Below, piece after piece: positions 1 through 8,575 of a stretch of DNA of 64,000 nucleotides. The notes under the pieces are model-generated. The model saw only the letters and a list, made by a program, of their open reading frames with translations, was not told where the DNA came from and made no database searches. This DNA is from Helcococcus kunzii ATCC 51366. Its GTDB lineage: Bacteria; Bacillota; Clostridia; Tissierellales; Peptoniphilaceae. The translations under genes were made by a program, and so were the position numbers. Where the stretch lies: positions 1,751,760 through 1,815,759 of the forward strand of contig NZ_JH601088.1 of NCBI RefSeq assembly GCF_000245755.1. The letters are read 5' to 3'. How positions within the stretch are numbered: position 1 is the first letter of the stretch; each line of letters opens with the position of its first letter.

Positions 1-508
1 CCAATATTTGTGTAATATTAAATGTAATAAAAATATCTGAATTTAATATCATCAAATAAAGATCAAGATATGAAATCAATTGTTCTATAAAACTATCATA
101 ATCTTCAATAATTTCTAATTTCAAACATTTAGCTAAATAATTAAAGTCAAATTCTTCGCTAATTTTTAAAGGATAGTCGGATTCAAAAATCAAATCATTC
201 ATATATTGTTGAATATTTTGATTAATAGACATTGTCTTAGCATAATTAAATTCATCTTTAGACATACTTGTAAGATCTTTAATAATTTTTGAAAGTAGTT
301 TACTCTTATTTATTTCAGGATTTAAAGTATTTTTTATTATTTCAAAATTAGTAATTAATTTATCATCTTTTATTATTGTAAGATAATCATAATTTTCTAA
401 TCTATCAACAACTTGTCTATATTCATTAATGTTTTCGATTGTAATATTGTAAACCTCTCCGTATTCTAATAAGTACGGCTCATTTAATAAATCATACACT
501 AAATTCAT
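1..508 (-). CDS. csn2: Csn2, type II-A CRISPR adaptation protein (3' end outside window)
   Basis: Csn2 forms a ring on double-stranded DNA ends and works with Cas1, Cas2 and Cas9 in acquiring spacers in type II-A systems. The visible reading frame starts at 508 ([20 protein letters not shown]) and stays open to the window edge, about 169 residues, so the C-terminus is missing. The call rests mainly on position as the last gene of a cas9-cas1-cas2 operon and on the Csn2-like N-terminus. Its ATG overlaps the cas2 stop in an ATGA arrangement, showing translational coupling. The CRISPR array of such loci normally follows csn2, which would put it left of the window. Confidence 0.85.
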   Translation of the reverse strand, partial: MNLVYDLLNEPYLLEYGEVYNITIENINEYRQVVDRLENYDYLTIIKDDKLITNFEIIKNTLNPEINKSKLLSKIIKDLTSMSKDEFNYAKTMSINQNIQQYMNDLIFESDYPLKISEEFDFNYLAKCLKLEIIEDYDSFIEQLISYLDLYLMILNSDIFITFNITQIL

Positions 509-825
509 AAGAATAACACTTCCTTATCCGAATCTATAAGATCCGTTTTTTTACTACCACAAATAAATTCCATAGATTGATATTGTTTTTCTGTAATAAC
601 AATTAATTGTACCAATCCCGATTCTGGCTTATTCTTGACTATCTTATCTCTAATAGTTGATGCATTTGTTTGATTTAATGTTAATTTGCAATATACTGAC
701 TCTTGCATCATCATAAAACCTTCTTTCAATAGAAATTTCCTAAATCTTCTATACTCTTTTTTATCTTGTAATGTTTCTGTAGGTAAATCAAAAAATACTA
801 ATACTCTCATATATCTATAACTCAT
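505..825 (-). CDS. cas2: CRISPR-associated endoribonuclease-fold protein Cas2
   Basis: Cas2 is the central dimer of the Cas1-Cas2 spacer integrase. The 106-residue protein has the typical length and a ferredoxin-like start with the conserved first-strand Asp ([13 protein letters not shown]). It follows with the basic [12 protein letters not shown] helix and the SVYCKL strand seen in type II-A Cas2. It overlaps cas1 by 11 nt upstream and csn2 by 4 nt downstream, so it is read as part of one operon. I see no unusual residues. Confidence 0.95.
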   Translation of the reverse strand: MSYRYMRVLVFFDLPTETLQDKKEYRRFRKFLLKEGFMMMQESVYCKLTLNQTNASTIRDKIVKNKPESGLVQLIVITEKQYQSMEFICGSKKTDLIDSDKEVLFL

Positions 826-1687
826 AATTTATCAACTTAATTAAATTTATGTTTCCTTTCTCTAAAGCCTCAAATATACTTCTACAATATACGCTAACCG
901 CATTTAATAAAGTATACTTTCGTCCATCAACTTCATATTCTTTTTCAAATAATTTAAATAAATGATTTTTTTCCTCTCTACCAAATTCTGTTGGATTTAT
1001 CTCTATTACAACATTATCAATCATTGGTCTTAAAGGTTCCATTAAATCACTTGCTAGATTAAAATAGTTAAACTGATTATCATGAAATATCCCAATTTGT
1101 GTAATATATCCTGACGAAGTTATTTCTCTAGTAAATATTGAAAGAAGAATTGAATAACCAAAATTAAGCATAGCATTTATTGGGTCATCAGCTCCTCTCG
1201 AGAAACTTTTACCAAATAAACTATAAAAATAAACCTTAGCAGCATGCCCTTCTCGATTAGTAGAATCTCCAAGTTTAATATCTTCCATGTATTGATTTAA
1301 CATTTCTGAAGAATCAACACCAAGATAATATAGGATTTCAGATTGTCTTCTAATTTTTTCTTTTATGATTTCCGACCAAACTTTTTGTTTATTTATTTCT
1401 GTCCAATTTATTTGTTTTCTCACCATTTTAGCAGAGTTATGTTTATTATAGTAATTCACAACTTCACCCACTGGATTATGATCAGAACCACAAAAAATTA
1501 TCTTTATTTTTTCTTCAATTAATTTTTCTATAAGAGCAGTTGTTATTGAAATATTTACCGAATCAATTATTAATATCGAAATCTCAGAAATATGTACTTT
1601 TGAAATCTCATCTTTTCTAATAACAAGATTATTTAATTTCAGATCGAGCTTTGCTCGACCTGAAATTATAACAGTTCTCCATCCCAT
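815..1687 (-). CDS. cas1: CRISPR-associated integrase Cas1
   Basis: Cas1 is the metal-dependent nuclease/integrase that inserts new spacers. The protein has 290 residues, normal for type II-A. Visible landmarks are the MGWRTVIIS start, the central helical [18 protein letters not shown] segment (metal-ligand region), and the conserved [13 protein letters not shown] block. Its ATG shares one base with the cas9 stop (TGATG), so cas9 and cas1 are translationally coupled. The order cas9-cas1-cas2-csn2 is the standard type II-A order. Confidence 0.95.
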   Translation of the reverse strand: MGWRTVIISGRAKLDLKLNNLVIRKDEISKVHISEISILIIDSVNISITTALIEKLIEEKIKIIFCGSDHNPVGEVVNYYNKHNSAKMVRKQINWTEINKQKVWSEIIKEKIRRQSEILYYLGVDSSEMLNQYMEDIKLGDSTNREGHAAKVYFYSLFGKSFSRGADDPINAMLNFGYSILLSIFTREITSSGYITQIGIFHDNQFNYFNLASDLMEPLRPMIDNVVIEINPTEFGREEKNHLFKLFEKEYEVDGRKYTLLNAVSVYCRSIFEALEKGNINLIKLINYEL

Positions 1688-4600
1688 CAGATTATCCTTC
1701 TCCTACTTTCATATATACCTGTTATTGATTTAGAAATAAATATTACTTCATTTAAATTACTTATTTTTTTCGGAATAAGTACTTTTCCCGCATACTTACT
1801 ACCTGAAATAACTGTTAAATCTACTGGAGATACATATTTTGTAGTTAACGGAATTAAATTTACTAATAATTGTAATAATTTTTCAGTTTCATAATCTGCA
1901 AAATTTATTTCTATATTCGGTAAATTCCTTCTTTTTATAAATGGTTTTAATTTAAATTTTTCCAATATAATTTGAATATATTTAATTATATTTTCTCTCT
2001 CAGATTCAATATCACCGTTATATTTTTCTAACTCAATTTTTTCATTTATATTTAGAATTTTCTTAATATCCGTAGTTTGGGTATGATTCCAATACAAATA
2101 TTCATTTGTCTCAAGACTTAATCTATTTTCTGTCTTTCCACTTATCAAATACTTGAATCCATCAACAATTATCTCACTCTTATAATTTAATTTTTTAACT
2201 ATTATTTTCGGATCAACTAATTTCATTTCGTTAGTACAAAAATCCAATAGTCCATTTTCTTCCACATAAGATTTCATATATATTGGTAAACTTTCTATAG
2301 TTTTCACTCTCTTATTTTTCTCCGTATGTTCAACTATGAAGAAATAAGCCCCAGATATACCTCTATAACCTCCATATTTAGAAATATCTTGTAATCTTTC
2401 ATCTCCTTTAATTGGAACGTATGAAGTTTTTTCTTTATAGTCTTGCTTACCAATTATATTTTGATCAAAAAGTTGTCCCGTTTGTTCAAAATTCTCTACA
2501 CTAAATAATACTGAAGGTTTATTAAGTGTTTTTATTATTCTTTTCTTTCCTTCAGCACAATTCCAAATTTCGTTCCCTCTTAAATCTTTTTGATTTTTAG
2601 TAAAAATGTTATTCAATGTATATTTTTCTCTATTCTTCTTAACAAAATTATAGGGATTAGATGTAAATTTTTTACTCCAAACATCACCTACAATAATATT
2701 TAAAAAAGCATCATGAGCATGATTAAGATCGTTTATTTCTCTACATTTTAATACCTCAAAATCTCTTCTTAATTCACTTACTAATCCAGCCTTTACCGTA
2801 ACAATTTTAGAATCTGTATAATAGTTTTCAAATAAATCTTTTACAACTTTTGTTGTTTGTCTCGTTTCAACAAGTTGTCTTTCAATAAATTCAGAAAGTT
2901 CTTTATCGCTCAGTGGATTAATTCTCGTTAACCTATTATATTTTTCTTCCGTAATTAATCCTTTTTTCTTTAATGCATACCATAAATGTCTTACATTTTC
3001 TCTAGATTTTATTACTTCTGGTACAGGATAATTATCCTTCTTTTCATATTGATTAGAATTTCTTGTAACAAGCACTAAATTTTTATGAATTGAATCATCT
3101 TTTTTCATTTTTCTCGGAATTATATGATCCAAATCATACAATTCTTTGTCATACAATCTTTCAATATCAATAATTTCACCAGTATACATACATCTTCCCA
3201 TTTGTGTATAATAAAGGTATAATGCTCTATTTCTAAAATCAGCTTCTGTTTTATCTTCAATTCTATTTAGCCACTCTTTACCTTCTTTACCAAGATTTTT
3301 ATAGAGTTCAATTAATTTATTCTTTCTAGAATCTTTTACTTCAGGTTTTTCTTCCTTACCCCTTGCCATTTCAATAAAAATTTTCTTTGGTTGTTTTCCT
3401 AAAACTTTTATTAATTCGTCATTTATATTTAATACTTGCCAGATCATTTTCTTAACGGCAGGGGATACATATAAATCATCAACTATTTGCTTACTCAATT
3501 TATTAGGAATGTATTTCTTCTTTATTTCAGATATTTCTTCAGAAAAAGTATATCTATTACTCATTAGTTCCATAAAGTTTTCGTTAGTTTCTCTCAAGAA
3601 TCCAATAATAGTATTAATCTCTCCAGTTTCTTTTTCAGTACCTTCAATACCTACTAAAAGTTTTCTAGAAAATCTTGCCCAATCCTTAAATTTTAGATTT
3701 ACTATTTTATTTATCTGTTTCTTTTCTAAATTAGGATATTTATTTGATATTTTTTCAGTCAGTAATTTAACATTACCCACATGAATTGTAATTTGCTCAA
3801 TTAAATCTTCGACCATATTATTATCAAAATTATCATCTAATATTTCGGCAAAATCTATATAAGATGACATATTTGCCTTAATTCCATCAGATAATCCAGA
3901 AAATTCAACTTTAGAATCAACATAATTATTTATTATTAGGAAATTTCTAATCTTCTTTAATGTAACTTTTCTCTCTTTTTTATATATATTTTCAACTATC
4001 TCTTTCTTTATTTTTGGATTTAATTTATCTCCATTAACTCTTAAATTATTAAGCTCATTTAGTACCATATATTCTGAGTAAAGTAGAGATGATTTTGGTA
4101 AAACTTTTTCTCCAGGAATATATGAACATTCATTTATCATTCTTTTAATAAATTCTTCTTCGCAAGCATGTTCATCAACTATTTTAGAAAAATTCCATGG
4201 TCTAATATTTTCATTTTCAAAACCTTCATTTTTTACAATCCAAGTATTAGAATTTACTTTATCTTTATGATAATCATTTAATGGTCCAACATAATAAGGG
4301 ATTCTAAAATTAAAAATCATTTTAATTTTATCTATCTTACTTACACCATCAGAAATTTCTTTGAAACTTGGATAATTTTTTTCAAGATTTTCTAATATTT
4401 TATCTAATTCTAATTCATGAACTTGATGAGGAATAACTGAATTAGTGGAAACAATTTGTTTTAATAAAAATCCTCCTTTTTCAATTTTATCGATTAATTC
4501 AATATATAGAGGATCCTCTTTATCACAAATTTTATCTAAAGTTGATTTTATATTTTTAGAAAATGTATCATAATCACATTTTTTTACCGGTACATTTTTT

Positions 4601-5703
4601 TTATTTTTTTTATAATACCCTAAATACGCTACATATCCTTTTTTGAAATTCTCATCTCTAAATATTTGATAATATATTTTTCCATTTTTATCATATTTTT
4701 TTATAAGTTGTTTTAATTTTCTCAGATCCTCTTTATGATTCTTATATCTTTCAACTTGAGCATAAGATAAGTATTTTTTTCCCTTTAAAACTTCCTGTAA
4801 AATTATATAGTCATAAATAGATTTTAAGCTAGAGATTAGCTCAAATCTATAATCCAATAATTGACTAAAATATTCTAAATTTTCTTCATATTTTTCACTT
4901 GTTAAATAGAAATCTTCTTTATTATCTTCTTTAATTTTTTCTAAAATTTCTTCATCATCAAAAATACCATTGACTTTTGATTTGCCGGAAATGAGAAGAT
5001 TAAATATATTTATTATCTTTTTACTATCTTCTATAGAATCAGTTTCTTTTACTAAATCTTTAATTAAATTTTTCTTTTCAGTCTTTTTTAAGCTATAATC
5101 TGAAACAATTTTTATTGCTTTATCATAAAATTCTGTTTCAATTTCTGTATCTAGTTCTTCATTAATTAGATTTTGTATACATTCCTTAAAAGGAGTTATA
5201 TCTTCAACATTAGATAGTTTTCCATCTATTAAAAAATGTCCTCTTCTTTTCATCATTTGGTTAATAGCTAAGAAATATAATCTAATATCTTCCTTGTCAT
5301 CACTTTCTATTAAAGCTTTTCTTAAGTGAAAAATTGTAGGAAATTTTTCATAGTAATCTTTATCTGTAAAATTTTCATCATTAAATAACGAATATTTTCC
5401 TTCTATTTTTTTATCTTCTAACCAATATTTACTTTCATCTAGCCTCAAAAAAAAGTCCTTATCGATAGCATTTATTTCTTCTTCAAATAATTCCCTTAAT
5501 AATTGTTTTCTTAAACTTTTTCTTATAGTCCTTCTTCTACTAGATCTATGACCACGCCTTTCAGTAGCAGGTTGAGCTTCCTTAAAAAGTCTTACTCCCC
5601 ATAAATCTTTTCCTTTTTTTCTTAGTAAATTGTAGTTTTCATCCGTAACAGCCCATCCTACTGAATTAGTTCCTATATCTAATCCTAAATAATAGTCTTG
5701 CAT
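1687..5703 (-). CDS. cas9: CRISPR-associated RNA-guided endonuclease Cas9 (type II-A)
   Basis: Cas9 cuts DNA matched by a crRNA:tracrRNA pair; it also trims pre-crRNA with RNase III and helps choose spacers. The length of 1338 residues matches type II-A enzymes. All nuclease motifs are present: RuvC-I LGLDIGTNSVGWAV (catalytic Asp9), the arginine-rich bridge helix (RRGHRSSRRRTIRKS), RuvC-II IFIEMARG, HNH DLDHIIPR followed by the NSNQYEKKDN loop, and RuvC-III NHAHDAFLNIIV. It therefore looks catalytically intact. It is preceded by a TTTGGAGGC ribosome site. A weak promoter (TTACTT, 17 bp, TATAAA) can be read between it and the divergent tracrRNA gene, so the two promoters overlap. Confidence 0.97.
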   Translation of the reverse strand: MQDYYLGLDIGTNSVGWAVTDENYNLLRKKGKDLWGVRLFKEAQPATERRGHRSSRRRTIRKSLRKQLLRELFEEEINAIDKDFFLRLDESKYWLEDKKIEGKYSLFNDENFTDKDYYEKFPTIFHLRKALIESDDKEDIRLYFLAINQMMKRRGHFLIDGKLSNVEDITPFKECIQNLINEELDTEIETEFYDKAIKIVSDYSLKKTEKKNLIKDLVKETDSIEDSKKIINIFNLLISGKSKVNGIFDDEEILEKIKEDNKEDFYLTSEKYEENLEYFSQLLDYRFELISSLKSIYDYIILQEVLKGKKYLSYAQVERYKNHKEDLRKLKQLIKKYDKNGKIYYQIFRDENFKKGYVAYLGYYKKNKKNVPVKKCDYDTFSKNIKSTLDKICDKEDPLYIELIDKIEKGGFLLKQIVSTNSVIPHQVHELELDKILENLEKNYPSFKEISDGVSKIDKIKMIFNFRIPYYVGPLNDYHKDKVNSNTWIVKNEGFENENIRPWNFSKIVDEHACEEEFIKRMINECSYIPGEKVLPKSSLLYSEYMVLNELNNLRVNGDKLNPKIKKEIVENIYKKERKVTLKKIRNFLIINNYVDSKVEFSGLSDGIKANMSSYIDFAEILDDNFDNNMVEDLIEQITIHVGNVKLLTEKISNKYPNLEKKQINKIVNLKFKDWARFSRKLLVGIEGTEKETGEINTIIGFLRETNENFMELMSNRYTFSEEISEIKKKYIPNKLSKQIVDDLYVSPAVKKMIWQVLNINDELIKVLGKQPKKIFIEMARGKEEKPEVKDSRKNKLIELYKNLGKEGKEWLNRIEDKTEADFRNRALYLYYTQMGRCMYTGEIIDIERLYDKELYDLDHIIPRKMKKDDSIHKNLVLVTRNSNQYEKKDNYPVPEVIKSRENVRHLWYALKKKGLITEEKYNRLTRINPLSDKELSEFIERQLVETRQTTKVVKDLFENYYTDSKIVTVKAGLVSELRRDFEVLKCREINDLNHAHDAFLNIIVGDVWSKKFTSNPYNFVKKNREKYTLNNIFTKNQKDLRGNEIWNCAEGKKRIIKTLNKPSVLFSVENFEQTGQLFDQNIIGKQDYKEKTSYVPIKGDERLQDISKYGGYRGISGAYFFIVEHTEKNKRVKTIESLPIYMKSYVEENGLLDFCTNEMKLVDPKIIVKKLNYKSEIIVDGFKYLISGKTENRLSLETNEYLYWNHTQTTDIKKILNINEKIELEKYNGDIESERENIIKYIQIILEKFKLKPFIKRRNLPNIEINFADYETEKLLQLLVNLIPLTTKYVSPVDLTVISGSKYAGKVLIPKKISNLNEVIFISKSITGIYESRRRII

Positions 5704-5728
5704 AATGCCTCCAAAAAAAAATAATAAT

Positions 5729-5757
5729 TTGACAATTTTATAAATTTGTGTAACAAT
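5729..5757 (+). promoter_or_regulatory. tracrRNA promoter
   Basis: A perfect TTGACA at 5729-5734 is followed 16-17 bp later by TAACAAT (5751-5757), a weak -10 preceded by TG. Transcription would start near 5764, just before the anti-repeat. The -35 lies over the reverse-strand cas9 promoter, so the two could interfere. Confidence 0.55.
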
Positions 5758-5763
5758 ATAAGT

Positions 5764-5880
5764 AATCTCAATTAATACCTATATGAGATTACATCATGAG
5801 TTCAAATAAAAATTTATTCAAATTGCCCTAAAGGGTTCACATTGGTGATAAAAAACAAATCTTCGGATTTGTTTTTTTTA
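5764..5880 (+). ncRNA. tracrRNA of the type II-A system
   Basis: The RNA is inferred from position (immediately upstream of cas9, opposite strand) and structure. Positions 5774-5807 read as an anti-repeat; its complement would be a 34-nt repeat beginning ATTTGAACTCATGATG and ending ATAGGTATT, close to the GTTTGA...TATAGGTATT style I remember for Finegoldia-type repeats. After the anti-repeat come a short CCCTAAAGGG hairpin (likely nexus) and a strong terminator hairpin at 5853-5874. The 5' end (5762-5770) can also pair perfectly with 5784-5792 inside the anti-repeat, which may hold the free RNA closed. No CRISPR repeat is available in the window to confirm the pairing. Confidence 0.8.
5853..5880 (+). 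terminator. tracrRNA terminator (bidirectional)
   Basis: AAACAAATC (5853-5861) pairs perfectly with GATTTGTTT (5866-5874) around a TTCG loop and is followed by a T run. Because the other strand also ends in a T-rich tract, it can stop the small minus-strand gene that ends at 5885 as well. Confidence 0.85.
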
Positions 5881-5884
5881 TTCC

Positions 5885-6079
5885 CTAATAATTTCTATCC
5901 AATTCACTCTCGTCATAAAATTCAGCATAGCCTTTATCTATAGGCTTAACTAAATACTCATCTATCTTTCTATCATATTCTTGTATCATGCCAACTTGTC
6001 CACGCCATCTAATCATTACCATTTCGCCAACATCAAATTTTGGCTTACCATCAATTTTTTCATAACTAAAAATTCCCAT
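5885..6079 (-). CDS. Small conserved-looking protein of unknown function (64 aa)
   Basis: I do not recognise the family with certainty. The protein is soluble, mixed acidic and basic, and reads like a small beta-barrel (FDVGEMVMIRWRGQVGMIQEY), a pattern seen in SH3/KOW-like folds that bind nucleic acid or partner proteins. A good ribosome site (AAGGA, 7 nt before ATG) supports it as a real gene. It lies just upstream of cas9 on the same strand but is separated from it by the tracrRNA terminator, so a CRISPR role is not implied. Confidence 0.6.
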   Translation of the reverse strand: MGIFSYEKIDGKPKFDVGEMVMIRWRGQVGMIQEYDRKIDEYLVKPIDKGYAEFYDESELDRNY

Positions 6080-6365
6080 ATTTACTTCCTTTCATTTTTG
6101 ATTTACAAATCATTATAATATCTTTCAGTTATGAAAACGAAATTATAATGAGTCATTAATATATTTTTTATTATTATACAACAAATTTAGTATATTGTCT
6201 ATATTACTATCGTTTAAACATATTTAAATTTGTAAAATCACTGTGATAATACATAGTCATAATTTATGAAATCAGTAACATTTTATATTCTTAAAAAAGT
6301 CTAAATAATATTTTTTTATTTTACATTAATGCTTGTAAGTATTTAATAACATAATAATAATAAAA

Positions 6366-6412
6366 AACTGTTACAAAATAACTTAAAAGTTAAATTGCAA
6401 CAGTCCTTTTAA
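6366..6412 (-). terminator. Terminator after the flavoprotein gene
   Basis: On the minus strand GGACTGTTGCAA pairs with TTGTAACAG and a central AACTT/AAGTT stem closes the loop; a run of six T follows. The GCTGTTGCA-type stem recurs in four other terminators in this window (22984, 27025, 27067, 61527). Between 6080 and 6365 I see only AT-rich sequence without a gene. Confidence 0.8.
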
Positions 6413-6459
6413 TTTTTTTATTATACTAAATAAATAGTTAAATAAATTACGTCTAATAT

Positions 6460-8313
6460 TTATTTTGCTTTTTCTAACGCTTCTTTTACGGCGGAAATTA
6501 TTCCATTAGATGTAACAGTAGCACCTCCAATTGAATCTACTTCAGCACTATTAGATTCAACAATTATTTCAGGTATCTCCTTTATTGCTGGATTAGAAAT
6601 ACCTTCAGTTTCAGAATGATTAAGAATTTTTACATCATTTATTTTTCCTTCTTTTATAACAACCTCAACTTCAATGTCTCCTCCATGACCCTTAGAAGTT
6701 GTTTTATATTTACCATCCTTATATTTCTGATCAGAAACTTTAATATTTCTAGTATTTGATATTTCTAATAAATCGTTTCTTTGTTCTGTAAATATATTAG
6801 TTTCTACCTTAGATGCTAAATTATCTGCACTGTGATATCCCGCAATATTTCCATAAACAAAAGCTTGTAATAGTCCATTTCCAGCCATATATGCATTACT
6901 TCCATTGCTTGAGAAACCTTCAGTTACTCCTCCAGCAGCATATAAGTTTTCTATTACTTTTCCTCCTTTATCCAAAACTTGAGAGGTTTCCGGATTAATA
7001 ACTAAGCCACCTTGTGTGTGTCTATAATCACCAGTAACTTTTACTGCATAAAATGGTGCTTCAAAAGACTTTGGAAGTTTAGTACGATTTAAATAATCTT
7101 CGCCTTTTTTAATACCTTCTAAATAATTTTCATACTCTTTCTTAAGATTGTTTACATCAACACTTAATTTATTCGCTAATTCTTCAATTGTATTCGCTTC
7201 TATAAGTTCACCTTCTTCCAAAGCTTTTAATGTTTTGATATTTAAATTTTGAATATTTTCATCCCATATCATAAACGCTGATGAATCCGTTTGATTAACA
7301 ATTGCAGTTGCTAAAGGTGAGTAACCTGTATATTCTCCAATAAATCTATTACCTTCTTTATTAATCAAAATACCACCATTATCTAAAAAAGCAGATCCTA
7401 ATGATTTGTGTGTTTTATAGCTAATAGGTGCATATCCTTGATATGCATTCATAGCTGCTGTATCTGCACCTAATTCTATTCCCCATAATATACCATCGCC
7501 TGTTGCACCTGGTGCAACATTTGGCACACCTTTTTCAATTGATGGTGTATATTTTTTTATCATTTCTTTATTAGCACCAAATCCTGATGTAGCAAGTATA
7601 ATCTTATCAGCTTTAAAATTAATTGTTTTACCATCTTTCTCTACAAATACTCCAGTAACTTTACCATTTTCTTTTAATAATCCTGAAACATTCATATTCT
7701 TTAAAGCTATAATATTTTCATTGTTATTTATTTTCTTTTCTAATATATTCACTAATCCAGAACCAGACCCTTCAGCTACATGTATACGGTTTTCTGATTG
7801 TCCGTAATAGATGGATTCTGTTTCTAATTTTCACTTAATACCTTGTTCTTCTAGCCATTCTTTAACATTTGTTGCATTTTCACATGCCACTCTTAAAAGT
7901 TCTTGATTTTGAGTGTATTCTCCCGCTCTATTTATGTCTCTCATCATGGCTTCAACACTGTCATCAACGTTTGCTTCTTTCTGTTCTTTTGTCCCAACCG
8001 CTGGTATTTTTCCACTTGACATTGAAGTAGCCCCGCCAAATGCAGCCTGTTTCTCAAGCACAATTACTTTTGCATTCTTTTCGGCCGCACTTAAAGCAGA
8101 AACCAATCCAGCTCCGCCGCCACCGACTACAATAACATCTGATATGTACTCTGAATCATCACTTTCTTCTTTTTGTGATTCTTTTTTTGTTGACTTATTT
8201 TTAGTTTCAACATTTGATACTTTTATTGTTTCTTTATTATTTGAACAAGAAACTAAACTGAAAATCATCATTAAAGCTAAAAATATACTAAATATTTTTT
8301 TTGTTTTTTTCAT
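6460..8313 (-). pseudogene. Fumarate-reductase-like flavoprotein lipoprotein, interrupted by an in-frame TGA
   Basis: Homologs (flavocytochrome c / fumarate reductase flavoprotein family) reduce fumarate or related enoates outside the membrane. The frame is open for 618 codons except for one TGA at 7831-7833; both halves are in the same frame. The N-terminal half (from 8313) has a lipoprotein signal ending LVSC and the FAD motif VIVVGGGGAGLVSALSAAE. The second half has the catalytic FAD-domain sequence (DYRHTQGGL...YAAGG) and a C-terminal FMN-binding domain with the IGGATVTS attachment site. The only reinitiation codon is a GTG at 7752 without a well-placed ribosome site. This looks like a recent nonsense mutation or a sequencing error. 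Read-through would restore a full enzyme. Confidence 0.8.
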
Positions 8314-8451
8314 TATTTTGCCCCTTTCAAAATATTCACAATTAACATATAATATTGTTAATAAAAAAACATATGTATTGTTCTATTATAATATCACATT
8401 TTGATAAGATATAAAAAGTTAATAAAACGTATATAAACCTTTACTAAAAAA

Positions 8452-8522
8452 TATAAGCCATCTATCTACACTACTATATTTTGTAATGATTAATATAGCA
8501 TAGGTTATAATAAATGGCTTAT
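8452..8522 (-). terminator. Possible terminator of the mannoside operon
   Basis: ATAAGCCAT-type arms at 8452-8461 and 8513-8522 are complementary over 9 bp across a long AT-rich loop; on the minus strand the hairpin is followed by ATATTTTTTA. It lies just after the stop of the GH38 gene. The long loop makes this moderate. Confidence 0.45.
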
Positions 8523-8575
8523 TCATTATTAATATATTTTGTTGTCATTTGTAGAAAATAATTTATATAACCCCT

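Noticed and set aside
6460..7752. Independent gene starting at GTG 7752
   Set aside because: No properly spaced ribosome site, and the codons between the TGA and 7752 continue the protein family sequence.
7831..7833. TGA as a selenocysteine codon in the flavoprotein gene
   Set aside because: No convincing stem-loop follows at the distance of a bacterial SECIS, and no selenocysteine form of this family is known to me; a nonsense change is simpler.
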